Of a stretch of 64,000 nt of DNA, positions 1 to 11,900 are shown piece after piece. Under the pieces are notes generated by a model, which was not told the origin of the DNA, did no database searches, and saw only the letters and a program-made list of their open reading frames with translations. The position numbers were made by a program, and so were the translations under genes. Each line of letters opens with the position of its first letter. Positions within the stretch are counted from its first letter, which is position 1. This stretch comes from Sophora flavescens (lineage: Eukaryota > Streptophyta > Magnoliopsida > Fabales > Fabaceae): NCBI GenBank assembly GCA_030762895.1, contig CM061063.1, forward strand, positions 213,946,667-214,010,666. Reading direction: 5' to 3'.

Positions 1-375
1 CGAGCTCCAAGTGCCACGTCATTGGACGGATAATTCTGATACCTCACTGGACGGGCTTTTCTGATACTTTGATGGATGCGATCCAAGTGCCACGTCATTG
101 GACGGGCCTTTCTGATTCCTTAAGTAGACGCACTTCTGATACCTTCAGTAGACGCGGCTTTCTTATACCTTCAGTAGACGCGGCCTTCTGATACTTTTAG
201 TTGATGCGGTCTTCTGATACTTTTTAGTGGACGCGACCTTCTGATACTTTTAGTGGACGTGGCCTTCTGATACTTTTTAGTGGACGCGGCCTTCTGATAC
301 TTTTAGTTGATGCGGCCTTCTGTTATTTTTAGTAGACGCGGCCTTCTGATGCTTTTTAGTGGACGCGAGTTTCTT
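1..375. repeat. Degenerate minisatellite, 26-27 bp unit
   Basis: A unit close to CTTCTGATACTTTTAGTGGA followed by CGCGGC recurs roughly ten times between about 100 and 375, with successive copies at 185, 211, 238 and 264. The first 100 bases hold more diverged copies, including a repeated CCAAGTGCCACGTCATTGGA at about 7 and 85. No coding capacity is evident. The array may belong to a larger repeat that starts outside the window. From 376 to about 536 I see nothing further. Confidence 0.75.
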
Positions 376-536
376 TCTCTTGCATTTTGGACTTGCGCTT
401 CAAACACTTGCGATGGACGTGAGATTCAATTACTACAGTGTTGGACGGATGACTCTCTTATTTAATCTGCACACTCGATAGATAGGTTAGCAACCAATAT
501 GAAGGTTAATTAAATCATTAACCAATGTTTAGTTTT

Positions 537-2128
537 CATCAAAACTTAGGGAAATGTACATCAGACATTTTAGAGACTTAACAGGGTGGCCTAGTCTAAA
601 ATGTCATAAGTCTACAGAGTTGGCATTATTAGAAGAAAAATTTACAGAAAGTGAAAAAATTGTGGAGGAAGGCTGGTCCTTTGCAGAGATGATCATTGTA
701 TATAGTCCATTGTTGGCTTTAGCTTTGCCAATCATCTTCATAGAAGGTAGTTCCTGTATGATGCAAACTGAGTTAGAAAAAGATACCTGGCAAGGAAAAT
801 TGGAGGTTAGCTTTGTTATAGAAAGAAGGTTAACTGAAAAATGAGGAATGAATAATACAACATACAAGAACAAAGATTTTGTGAGGGAGATTGTCCCTTT
901 GTGTGTGGCAGTGATTGTATTGCCATTTGGAAGAGTGACAGATATAGGCCTAATAGTGTGATAATACAAAAAAGAAGAAAGGGAGGAAATGATGTGGTAT
1001 GCTACACCAGAATCCAAGATCCAAACATCACTATGTTTACCTGAATCTAGTTGATAAGTGATTACATTGTGGGAACTAACTAAATTTGATGAATGAGTTG
1101 CAGTTGGATTGGATTCAGGAAGGAGAGCCAAGAGACCTTGACGTTGTTCTTTAGTTAAGCCAAGAATGGATGAAGCCTGATTTTCCTCAGTGGTTGCAGC
1201 CGAAATGTTGTGAAGAGCTTTCTTGGATTTGTAACCCGGAGGAAATCCATGCTTAAAGAAGCATGTGTCAATAGTGTGGTTGTTCCTACCACAATGAGTG
1301 CAGTGCTTATCTCCACCATTTCCACCTTTTTACCATTAAAATTCCTTTGCTGTGCAGGTTAAGATTTCAGCTGACCTTGAAAGCCATTGTTTGCAAGTAT
1401 AGACTGAACATTAAGGATAACAGGATTGGGCAAAAGCCCTATGTTCAGGTGTCTCTCTTGCTGAATTATCAAAGCAAAGGCTTTGCTTAATGGTGGCAAA
1501 GGATCCATCATCAAGATTTGGGAGCTTGCAGCACTGAAATTCTCATTTAACCCTCTTAAGAAACATATAACATGATCATTATCTCTATATTGTTGAACGA
1601 TCTTTGCAAGTTCACAGCAAGTATTAGGAGGAATTTGGCGAAAATTTTCTAACTCATCCCACAGAACTTGCTTTTTGGTTAAATAAGAAGTAACAGTAGA
1701 ATCACCTTGTTTTAGAGTAAGGATATCAAATTGCAATTGTGAGATGCGAAAATGATCACCCTGAGAGAAACGATCTTTGAGTGCTTTCCAAACTTTGGAT
1801 GCATTACCAAGGGAGATGACACTAGTAGCGATTTCTGGTAACAAAGAATGGAGTAACCAAGAAAACACCAAGTGTTACATCTCTTCCAAGCTGCGAAAAG
1901 AGGATCGGTAGGAGGAGGTTGTGCAATTGAACCATCGACAAACTCATATTTATTCTTCATTTGCAACGACATTGCCATTGCAATAGACTGAGCATGATAA
2001 TTGGTGCCATCAAGAGGTGGAGAAACTAGAATAAGAGAGGGATTTTCATTGGGATGAATGTAATAAGCATTCATTGGATCTTGATAAGGAAGGATAGGAA
2101 CAACAATTGGTTCTTCTTGAGCAGCCAT
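537..2128 (-). pseudogene. Copia gag-protease fragment, 3' truncated
   Basis: Reading leftward from an ATG at 2128, the gag starts MAAQEEPIVVPILPYQ, shifts frame near 1870, and continues as a UBN2-type gag domain (about 1870-1360). A zinc knuckle follows near 1320-1250 (CTHCGRNNHTIDTC type), then the Copia protease with the motif WILDSG (about 1035). A pre-integrase motif HFRLGHP lies at about 600, just after an in-frame TGA. Similarity stops near 537, before the integrase core. The fragment abuts the LTR and primer-binding site at 2211-2983, so it is the 5' half of a Copia element. The frameshift and stops make it non-functional. Confidence 0.85.
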
Positions 2129-2210
2129 TGATGACTTGCTTCATAGAAAAAGGAGAAGAAAGAAAGAAATTCAGAGTTTTAGAGAAAGGAAAAATGCGGA
2201 AGAAATGAAA

Positions 2211-2219
2211 CTGATACCA
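2211..2219 (-). promoter_or_regulatory. Primer-binding site of Copia element
   Basis: On the minus strand the LTR is followed at once by TGGTATCAG, the usual plant Copia primer-binding site complementary to initiator methionine tRNA. It fixes the 3' border of the LTR and the orientation of the gag fragment. Confidence 0.8.
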
Positions 2220-2280
2220 TATTAGAAACTCGGCAAATTGGAAAAGTAAAACTCAACTTTTCATTTAAGTAAGAATGTGT

Positions 2281-2288
2281 TTTATATA
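2281..2288 (-). promoter_or_regulatory. TATA box in Copia LTR
   Basis: TATATAAA on the minus strand, about 60 bp before the LTR 3' border, is the expected place for the LTR promoter. Activity is not shown by the sequence. Confidence 0.5.
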
Positions 2289-2720
2289 CAGCTTGATACA
2301 TCTTGGGAGCTTAATTAACTTTCTCTCCTACCGTCATATTAGTATCAACGACTTTAACTAACTAACTAAATTCATTCATTTGCATCTGCATCTGCATTAA
2401 CATTTACATTTACATTTACAGTATCTGACACAATGAATGAGCTTAGCTTAAAATTGCAACTCAATGAAGAGAGGGAGGTAGCGTACTTCCATCCACCTTT
2501 CTCTATTTTCCTTCAACTTCTCCTCTTTCTAGTTGCTTAATCAAAACTATTTGCTGCCATGGAGTTTGCCATATTTATGCCCATAATCTAAACTCTTTGC
2601 TGCATTGGAGATTTATATATTTATGCCCATAATCCCTTTGCTTACGGTTTCATTATTGGCTATTATGAAAGTTTAATTTGATTGATACATTCAAATTGAT
2701 TTATAGTAGAGTATATAAAT

Positions 2721-2858
2721 ACAAACTAGTGCAAGGATCAAGGCTAAACAAGGGGTGGTCCTTTTGGCAAATAATAATGAAATTAAATTACAAACTAGTG
2801 CAAGGATCAAGGCTAAACAGGGGGTGATCCTTTTGGAAAATAATAATGAAATTAAATT
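2721..2858. repeat. 69-bp tandem duplication inside the LTR
   Basis: Two adjacent copies beginning ACAAACTAGTGCAAGGATCA (2721-2789 and 2790-2858) differ at only a few positions. This is a direct duplication within the U3 part of the Copia LTR. Confidence 0.9.
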
Positions 2859-2970
2859 ACACTTAATTTCTATTTTGATGGAGAGAATATGTGCAACATA
2901 AATAGGAGAGAATCAAGTTGATTGCTTCAGTCAAGGATGATATTTGCGCAGCATTAAGGAGGGATTTATT

Positions 2971-5025
2971 TCATTGTCTAACACGCCTCCGCAAGATTGG
3001 AGTGTCGTCAGAAACGTCAATCTTGTTCCTTAGATGACAATGACGAGCTTTGGAGAATGCTTTGGTGAGACAATCTGCAAGTTGATCAATGGTGCTAACA
3101 TGTTGAACTTTGAGCTTTCCTTGTTGTACCAGATCACGGACAAAGTGTATGTCTATGGATATGTGCTTCATGCGAGTATGATAAACTAGATTCTGAGTGA
3201 GATATGTAGCACCTAGATTGTCGAATAGGATGGAAGGTGTTTAGGTAGAAGTGACACCTAACTCATTGAGAAGAGATTGGATCCAAGATAACTCAGCTGA
3301 TGTGTTTGCTAGAGCTCTATATTCGGCTTCTGTAGATGATCTTGTCACTGCTCTTTGTTTGGAAGATTTCCATGAAATGAGATTTGAGCCAAAGTAGACA
3401 AGGTGAGCATATGTGGATGTGTAATCATCTTTATTTCCTGCCCAATCAGCATCACTATACGCTACGAGGGAGGATGTGCTTGGTCTCTGAAGAAGAAGAC
3501 CATGGAAGACTGTGCCTTTGAGATAGCGAAGAACTCGCTTGAGTGCAGTGAAGTGAGTTGTTGTTGGTCGTTGCATGAATTGAGCGAGTTTGTTGACAGA
3601 GAATGCAATATCAGGCCGTGTCATGGATAGATATTGGAGGCTACCAATGGTGCTTCGATAGAATGTAGCATCCGTGGAGGTGGAACCATCATCTTTTGAT
3701 AAAGAGATTGAGGTTGATAGAGGAGTGAGGACAGGTTTTGCATCATTCATTTTTGTCTTCATGAGAAGCTTGACAATATACCTGTGTTGAGAGAGAAATA
3801 AACCTGTGGAAGTGGGAATGACCTCAACACCGAGGAAGTAGTTCAATGAGCCCATATCCTTGATGGAGAAGGTGGTGGCAAGCTTGGTGATGCATTCATT
3901 CACTTTAGCAGTAGAATTTCCTGTGATGATGATATCATCTACATACACCAACATGTATAATATTGTGCCTTGGTAGTGGAGAATGAATAGAGATGAGTCA
4001 GATTTGGAATTAACAAAGCCATAGTGACATAGAAACTTATGCAGAGTTTGATACCAAGATCGTGAAGCTTGCTTGAGGCCGTAGATAGATTTCTTGAGTC
4101 GACACACATGGTGAGGTTTATTAGGATGAGTGAAACCTGGGGGTTGTTTCATGTAAACCTCTTCAGTGAGGATGTCGTGCAAGAATGCATTGTTTACATC
4201 AAGTTGTCGTAGCGACCAGTTATGTTGGAGGGCCAAGGAGAGAACCAACCGAACTGTGATGGGCTTGACTACTGGGCTAAAGGTTTAAGTGTAGTCAAGT
4301 CCAGGGCGTTGGTGGAAGCCCTTTGCTACTAACCGGGCTTTGTACCGGTCGATGTCACCATTTGTTTTCCTTTTGATTCGGTAAACCCACTTGCAACCAA
4401 TTACATTTTTGTTGTGTGGCCTAGGGACCAGTTCCCATGTTTGTTGCTGAATCATGGCATTGAATTCATGGCTCATGGCATCACGCCATTCACTAGTTTT
4501 GTGTGCTTGGCTAGGACAAGTTGGCTCGGCCGATATAGGGAGTGGGTGTTTAGTGGTGAGGAGATACTTAGGGTTCAGTTGATGAATGTTGTTCATTGCT
4601 CTTGTGACTGACGAAGAGGAGCTGGTGGCAGAGGCGATGGGTAGGGGCATATTTGGTTTTGAGTTTTGGAAAGAAGGGGTCGAAGGTGGTGTGGTGAAGG
4701 GGAATATTGACTCATGAAAGACAACATGTCTAGAGAGGTATATTTTTTGAGTTGGAATATGGTAGCATTGATGGGCATGATGTTGTGAAGAGGGACCTAG
4801 ATATACACATGGCATGCTTCTATTTGACAGTTTATGTAGAGAATAAGGTCGTAGCCATGGATAACATAAACTCCCAAAGACACGAATATTATTGTAATTG
4901 GGTTTGGAGCCAAAGAGAAGCTCATAAGGACACTTGTTGTTACATTGAGGGGTAGGCATGCGATTGATTAGGTATACTGCCATTTGGAAGGCGATAAAGC
5001 ATTCTATATAAATCCATATTTTAAA
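2971..5025 (-). pseudogene. Copia integrase C-part, RT and RNase H, 5' truncated
   Basis: Reading leftward from about 5025: the end of the integrase core (AVYLINRMPTPQ), the integrase C-terminal region, then the RT start (WELVPRPHNKNVIGCKWVYR). The RT follows with YVDD at about 3930, then RNase H (TRSSTEAEYRALA) and the conserved tail DQLADCLTKAFS. Two in-frame TAA stops break it, at 4285-4287 (within LDYT*TFSPVV, where a Glu is usual) and at 3241-3243. The 5' end is cut in the integrase core and no LTR lies on that side. The 3' end runs into the LTR at 2983. The reading frame is otherwise open, so loss of function is fairly recent. Confidence 0.88.
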
Positions 5026-5074
5026 AAACATTAAATTTGATTTTAATTGTTTCTTTAGGTTATTATTTTATTAA

Positions 5075-5486
5075 GGTTAAACTAATATTTTGATCCTATA
5101 TGTGACACTGATTATCAATTTGGTTCATATACGTAAAAAGTTATCAAATCAATCCCTATATGTACAAAAAATTTCAATTTGGTCCTCATCATTAATTGGT
5201 GTCATAACGCCATTATATAGCAGTGACCAAATTGCAAATGATTGTCACATGTAGGGACCAAATTGAAAATAATTGTCACATGTAGAGATCGAATTTAATT
5301 TTTTTGTTAAATTAGTCCTTGCATGTGACAATTTTGCAATTTAGTCCCTGCTATATAGCACCAATTAACGATGAGGATCAAATTGAAATTTTTTGTACAT
5401 ATAAGGACTGATTTGATAACTTTTTACGTACATTGACCAAATTGAAAATCAGTGTCACATATATGGACCAAAATATTAATTTAACC
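5075..5486. mobile_element. Mutator-like MITE with 9-bp target duplication
   Basis: A 412-bp element with terminal inverted repeats of about 130 bp, starting GGTTAAACTAATATTTTGAT and ending with its near-complement. The outer halves pair almost along their whole length. A perfect 9-bp duplication TTTTATTAA flanks it (5066-5074 and 5487-5495), the size made by Mutator-like transposases. It has no coding capacity and would need a transposase from elsewhere. Confidence 0.9.
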
Positions 5487-5495
5487 TTTTATTAA

Positions 5496-6330
5496 ATAGA
5501 ATAAAACTCATTTCGTGCAAGAAGACATGTGCATCCATCCGTCTTTTTTATTTTGTTACCATGACATGGGTGCGACGTACTCACTGGCTTCGCTGATGAC
5601 TAATCTCCGTCGGGGAACTTGGCTGACAACCTTTAGTAGGGTCTCCCCTCTCAGTCGAGGGCGGAGCCAGGAAATTCATGTGAGCGGGGACAAAATCAAA
5701 TATACATAACATAAAATAACAAACAAAAAAATTACGAACATATAAAAATAAATTATATAAAATAAATTTAGTCTATAATTTAACAATTTAATATAATATA
5801 ATTTACTCAAACTATATGAAACAATCGGTCAACCTGTATTTTTCTTGAAAAACATATATTACTTTAAAATAAAGAAACTATAAAATTATTAACATATTAT
5901 TCAAATAAAAAAATTCAAATAATTAAATGTATAATTGAAATAGTAAAAAAAAGTCAAATTATATCATCAGTAAAGTCCAAATAAATAAGTCGCATCCAAT
6001 TTCATAGAAGGAGAAATAATTATGCATAAAAGGCTGCAAAGTAATTCTTTTCTCCTATTTAGTTTGTCTATGTTAATTGAACTTGTGTTTGATCTCCAGC
6101 TTTATTCATATCAGACTTTAAAAAGATAATTTATGGGTATATAAAGCAAGAAAACTGAAATGTGGGAGAGGCCATGGCCTATATAGGCCTCCCCCTCCCT
6201 CCGTCTCTGTAGTCTCAACCACGTTTTTTCTATCCACAAAGTTTGAACTCGATATATTGCTTAAGGGATTCGAGTACAGTTTCACTCGGACCAACGTAAT
6301 GTTGTATCCATTCGGCGGTTCAACGAATGT
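5496..6330. other. AT-rich intergenic stretch, no gene seen
   Basis: About 830 bp with no convincing coding region. A segment starting GAGGGCGGAGCCAGGAA (about 5659) is followed by a very AT-rich tract. It resembles the end of dispersed plant repeats, but I could not find a matching end or a target duplication. Confidence 0.5.
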
Positions 6331-6340
6331 TAGCTGCAAG

Positions 6341-7076
6341 TAGAAGTGGCAAAACGGGCTACCCGACCCGTCGCAGGCTAGCCCGTTGCGAGTTCGAGTT
6401 TTATGGGGCAATGCCAAAAAGGTCCGGAATCAACATGGGCTGTTAAATATGTGTCCAAGTAAAAATTAAAATATACAAATGTTCTGTCCGATTTTGTTCG
6501 AGTAGAAACAATGAGCTCCGGCTCGATAGTGCGGTGGGGGTTTTGTGGATTGAGCCTGACAGAACGTGGTGCTCTGCTCCTACGTATCCCGTGGAAGGGA
6601 ATCAAGGCTATCGTAGTTCTAGGTTAATGAGTGTCCTAGAGGAGAGAGTCCTTAGGGAAGAGGCAATGCTCTTCTTATATAGCCTACTTTGTGGGTCTTA
6701 TCTTGTTCAGTCCTCAAGGAATTGGGCCTTAGCCCAATCTCCTATGTTGTCTTCTTGCCTCGACTAATATGTATTCTTGTTCTGATCCAGATGTCTTCCT
6801 CTTGGATTGACCGAGTTGGTCCTCATTGGTCTCCATCCTTATTGTGTCATTCACCCAGCATAGTTGGGTCCGGTCCCACATTAGGCCCTTGGTCTAATTT
6901 GGGCAGGAACAATAAAAATAACTAGGTTGCTCAAGCCCGATGCGGGTTCACGTTTCATCTGATCGGGCCAAAAGGTCCGGAATTAAAATGGGCTCAAATT
7001 TAGGTGTCCAAACCCTACAATTCATAGGGCTTTTTCGACTCTGCCCAGCTGGGCACGACCCATTTTGCCGCCTCTA
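6341..7076. mobile_element. hAT-like fragment with degenerate terminal repeats
   Basis: The sequence starts TAGAAGTGGCAAAACGGG (6341-6358) and ends with the imperfect complement CCCATTTTGCCGCCTCTA (7059-7076). Between them are GC-rich motifs around CCCGACCCG and GGGCCAAAAGGTCCGGAAT. Ends of the GTGGCAAAACGGG type are common in plant hAT-related elements. I could not find a clean 8-bp target duplication, so the borders are tentative. It is interrupted by the solo LTR at 6480-6911. Confidence 0.45.
6480..6911. mobile_element. Solo LTR related to the Tat-like element at 24261
   Basis: A 432-bp sequence with ends TGTTCTGTCC/GGCAGGAACA, flanked by ACAAA on the left and ATAAA on the right, one mismatch in a 5-bp target duplication. 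An internal block (about 6545-6620) matches the LTRs at 24261 and 28333: a TGACAGAA-type motif, then CCTACGTATCCCG, then GGGAATCAA. No internal retroelement sequence adjoins it, as expected after recombination between two LTRs. Confidence 0.65.
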
Positions 7077-7829
7077 GTCACGATGGAGAGAAGCGCAACA
7101 ACATATATGAAAAGGGCAGTATCATGTTTAAAATGATATCAGTATTGAGTGTAATAAAAACAAATTCCATAAAAGGGGAGTATAATTTCCCTTTGTAAAA
7201 AACTAAAAATGCATTTGCTACTTGACACCAACAATATGGTATCGGAGTTGGAAACTTACTACCCGCCTGAACATAACAATCATATTCATATGAGACAAGT
7301 AAGGATAAAGTATTTTGTCAAAAAAAAAAAAGTAAGGATAAAGTATATTGTGAACTTTAGTTTGTTTGTGCCAGCCTTTGGGATTTCTTTTTTATTAAAT
7401 TAGTATAATTTGCTTTCAAATTTATCGAAATAATGTAGATTGACAAGTATTTATCTGATTAATGTAAGTCCTGTATGTCATATACAGCTTGTAAAAGTAT
7501 AATTCGTGAATTGACTATTGAGCGTGCGACTTATTATTTTAATTAGTTTTTAGCAAAATCATACATATGATATATGACTTCAAGTTTTGTTTTGTTTTTT
7601 AAAAATATTTTGAAGAAGTCGTTAATCGAATATACTACTTCAACTATTTTTTTTAAAAATATTTAAGTGAAGTTCCTAATTTAATATACGACATGCAAGG
7701 ATGTAAATTTTTTTTACACACAAAACAGATGTAGAACAAGTATTTCTTCCATTTTCTTGCTGTGTTTTTCTTTCATGGGGTTTGTTTTTTCCTTTGGAAC
7801 TGAGTAGCTAGAAGGCCATTTTATTGCAA
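7077..7829. other. AT-rich intergenic stretch, no gene seen
   Basis: About 750 bp of AT-rich sequence with long T and A runs. I see no coding region, terminal repeats or RNA gene. Confidence 0.6.
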
Positions 7830-8150
7830 AAAACTTGTCAAGCACAGCACCCAACAAAAGTATGCTTTGTCACGCACCAAAACCATCTCCATTGCACCCT
7901 TGACATAAGAGCATAAGTGGCTAAACTTTGTTCATAACAAGCAACATCCCTGTGGCCGCCGCAAAAGAGCGAAAGATAGTTTCGAAGGCAAAAGCGATGC
8001 ATCGGCACCACTTGTGGCGGCTGCATCACCACCAGCCGTGGTTGTAGCAATGAGCATAATCATGTTGATGGAGTTCAAAAGAAGGGTGTTCCAATTGTCA
8101 CGTTGCTCACCAATATGTTGTTTGTGCATTTCAACCCGTTAGCTACAGGG
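7830..8150 (-). pseudogene. F-box (At4g22030-like) pseudogene fragment
   Basis: On the minus strand a fragment reads IGEQRDNWNTLLLNSIN (about 8110-8060), then after a small frame change ATGMLLVMNKV followed by a stop, and later AMEMVLVRDKAY. From memory, these blocks occur in this order in the plant family described as probable F-box protein At4g22030. In that family the segment lies downstream of the F-box and is hydrophobic. The fragment is short, has at least one frameshift and an in-frame stop, and lacks the N-terminal F-box. It lies downstream of the RNA-binding protein gene on the same strand and probably has no functional link to it. Confidence 0.55.
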
Positions 8151-8950
8151 TCCAATATTGCATAGAGTTAAAGGGCAGCCTTAGAAGTTGTAGAATGGTG
8201 TACATCATCGTGTAACTGTGTGCTAGTGTAATAATTTTATAATAATGGGGTCGTGTCCGTGAATTTTGATTCCTCAACCAGCTTTGTAGGTATCTTTGAT
8301 ACTAAGAAATCCACTCTTTCAAGAAATCATGAAAATGCATGATGCACTGGTAATATTTCTTTGTCATATGCAAGTCGTGAATTGATTCAATGACTTGATC
8401 AAAATATTTTTCTTATCACAGCACTGGAAAATAAAAATTAACCAATCCAAAGTAACTAAACATCTCTTTCGCGACTTAAATAAATATATTTTGACAAATT
8501 CAGCAGGAAAAAATTCCAATAATCCTTACCAAAAAAGGTAACATCTCTGACCTTTGTCTATATGTCTAAATGAACAAACAGTTTTCACATTATCTATCCA
8601 AACGTAATACAAGGTTTAATTACACATCACATGCTCAGCACTTCTCTTCCCATTTCTAATTAACTTCAGCCCTTTACAGCACAAATTCAGTAACTTTTAA
8701 TGCATTCATCCAGAGAAGACCCAAGATAGCTTGATTGACATAACCTTTGTATTGAGACATCATAACATGCATCATAAGCTTTATAGCAGGCCTCTCTCAT
8801 ATTAGATCTGTTCATAACAAATTCATTTGTGACCACAGTGTGCAATCTTCACCACTCATATATCCCTTGAGCAAAAATATATAGATGCCATTTGTGAATG
8901 GAAAAATGTCATAGAAATGCAATGATGAGGAGTTGTAAGATGTAAATACC
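8151..8950 (-). other. 3' flank of the RNA-binding protein gene
   Basis: About 800 bp downstream of the stop codon at 8951. It should contain the 3' untranslated region. A GT directly after the stop region could start a 3'-UTR intron, but no poly(A) site can be fixed from sequence. I see no other gene. Confidence 0.4.
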
Positions 8951-11900
8951 TCAATAATAAGACCCATATCCACCTCCACCTATATAACTGCTGCTACCAC
9001 GCAGACCCCTGCCAGAATACCTCGATGAATATGAACTTCCACCAAGCTACACGATCAACACAACAGAATATAAGAATACAACTGACAGAAAATCATATAT
9101 AAACACTACTTCCAATTGAGAAATGCCAGTAACATTACATCACTTCTGCGAGACACGTAATCACCAACATGACTTGATGAGTGCATAACACCAGAAGAAC
9201 CTGACAAGAACACACAGTAAAGATATAAGGACTAAGCAAACAAAATTTGATGTACAAAATAACATATAAGAATATCCACAACAGAAACAACCTCCACTGT
9301 AACTCATGCCCTGTCGACTGCTATACATCCCATGTGTGTCTTGCATGCCATTATATCCCAGACTAGATCTTCCAAGTCAATCAATCAAAATGTAAGAATA
9401 AGTTACCAGAGAACAATAGGGTTGAGGTGGATGAAAGCAAGAACCCTGAATTTAGAAGAAACTAACCTATCCCCATAAGCGTCACCAAACAGTGAAGCAC
9501 TACCTCCATAGTCGTAGTCCAAACGAGCTCTTGATTGGCGAACAGCAGTATCCGCATACCGCGGAGGAACATCATCCTGCTGAGAAATAACAGTAAAATA
9601 ATTTCAATTATTGCTACAGAACTAAAATGAGATTCAAAAGCATACCATTAAAATAAATGTGCAGAAATAATACTTACTATTGCAGTATAAGGACGTTTCA
9701 AGTCAGGAAGTGTGTCATAATCATGAGGGTGCCCTCCATGATAACTTCGATGGGGAGAAGGAGGATGAGGCCTCTCAAACCTTTGTCCATAGCCATCATC
9801 CACATCACCTCTCCTTAAAACAGTATGAGATGTGCTTCTAGGGAGCTCAGAGTAGCCAGGGTTGCGGGCTGGATAATCCCTATACGACGGTCGTCTTTGG
9901 GAGGCCACCCGAGAGCCATAATCCACAGAAACTCTACTTCTTGGAGGTGGCAGATCCTCAAGTCGACCATAATCTCTCTTCATGCTATGTTTTGTATATA
10001 CAGCAGCTACAAAAGACAATATGGCTGTATGTTATTCATAAAGAATAAAGAAATATTAACAATAGAAAGTCTGCTAGGGAAAAAAAATATAATCCATACC
10101 AGCCGGTCTCCTATCACGGGATCTAACTGGAGGAGCCACTGGCCTAGCTCTTACCGGCATGGACTTGAGAGGGAGACTCTCTCTGACACTAACAGGTCTA
10201 ACACGGCTTCCAATTCCTCTTACCACACGGGCAGGAACACTACGTGGTGCAGGTCGACTTCGTGAAGGCCTTGCCATTCTTCTAGGATTGCGCACAGAAA
10301 AGTAGCCCCCATGACTGGCATGTTTTCCACGACCCCTCTGATGTGGTTTTGACAGTTTAGCCCTAACTTTAACCTGAAATAAGCTGGAAGTATTATAAAA
10401 TGCTACATTTAGCTAATTCACGTATAAAGTGTATTTAAAAGCCGAAAACAGACCTTGTCACCCTCACCTAACCCTGCACTGGTAATGCTATCAGCACATT
10501 TCACAGCATCAGCATGTGTGCCAAACGTAACAAATCCACAGTTTTTCCCATGGGCAGCTGGCATGTTCCTGGCAAGCTCAATATTTTCAATCTCCCCATA
10601 TTTCTTAAGAAGATTGCGAACATAATCTTCATCCCATGAAGGAGGCAAGGAATCAATAAACACAGTTTTACCCTGCAATTTGAATGCAATTGATCAGCTA
10701 TAAGGTATAATAACAGCTAAACATCAAACTGTCTGCCTATCCTCACAACAGAACTACTAAAGGTTCATCCTGCCCACCCTCAAAATCAAATAGGTTAAAT
10801 TCATAGAAATTTATTAATCAACAATAAAGAAACACGCGGTATTTTTAAAATTTTTAAAAGAATAATAAGTAAAAAAATAAAGTTATAACATCCAAAAGCA
10901 ATCTGCAAATTATAACCACTACAGGTTTGGAAGCCAACATATATGCTTACAGAAAACCCAAATGATTGAATAAGATTGAAGAACCGTACTATACAGGTTC
11001 TATATTATGATCCTTGGTAATAAAATAGAATAAAGATTCAGAAAAATACCTCTCCCAAAATTTCATCACCCAGCTCAATAAAGGAGTTTTCAAAGGAAAC
11101 CCTTGCAGGCTTATTGACTCCAAACATAACATCTCTCTCCTGCAGACGCTTATAGGCTACCTTAGCATCTGAACGAGACGAAAATTCCAGAAATGCAAAT
11201 CCACGGTTCATTCCCTCATTGTTACTATCTTCTACTAAAGTCAAATCTTCAACATTGTCAACTCCATAATGTTTCAACTTCTCCATTAACTGACACCAGA
11301 AGTTATTCACAGTTAAAAACTTTGTGAGCTTCTCCTAAAACATAATTACTACCTAGGTTGCATCGAAACAGGTAAGGAAGGGCATTTATTTGTGTGGGGT
11401 GTGTGTGTGTAGATTAAAAAATATGGAAATTTTAATTCATTTAATGATACTATTCCAACTTCCAATCATAAGATAAAAATAAAATAAAAAATAAAGTATA
11501 TAAAAGAGACAGGAAAAAACATCTTTAGTACTATTACTTCGTAAATGCTTTTCTTTAGAATTATAATAATAAACTTAACTATTTAACCCAAGTCCCAAAC
11601 CAATCAATGTTATCGATGGCGGATGGCGGAACATAGCGGAAGGCTAAAAATCCGCCATTTCAAGCCGCCATAAAACGCCATGGCCGCCATGGCGCCGCCA
11701 TCCTTCACAAATTGGCCATAGCGGTTGGGCAAAAATCCGCCACCGCAATCCGCCATGGCGCCGCCATGGCCGCTATTTGATAACATTGAAACCAATACAA
11801 AAAAATACTAATATATACCTCAAAGGTATATACAGCCAAAAAAATATACTCAAAAGTGTGTGAAGTGTGAATTGGAAGAAAAAAAATTTAAACTGTACAG

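Larger units (their letters stand above)
2220..2983 (-). repeat. Single Copia LTR between two body halves
   Basis: On the minus strand the LTR starts TGTTAGACAATG at 2983, directly after a purine-rich tract (TGCGGAGGCG) that follows the RNase H end. It ends TTCTAATA at 2220, directly before the primer-binding site. The inverted ends TGTTAGA/TCTAATA fit an LTR with one changed base. A TATATAAA box lies at 2281-2288, about 60 bp from the 3' end. Gag/protease lies downstream and integrase/RT lies upstream of the same LTR, so it serves as the 3' LTR of one half and the 5' LTR of the other. Confidence 0.75.

Noticed and set aside
6118..6417. A minus-strand short protein before the hAT-like fragment
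   Set aside because: No recognisable motif, low-complexity parts, and overlap with the repeat border.
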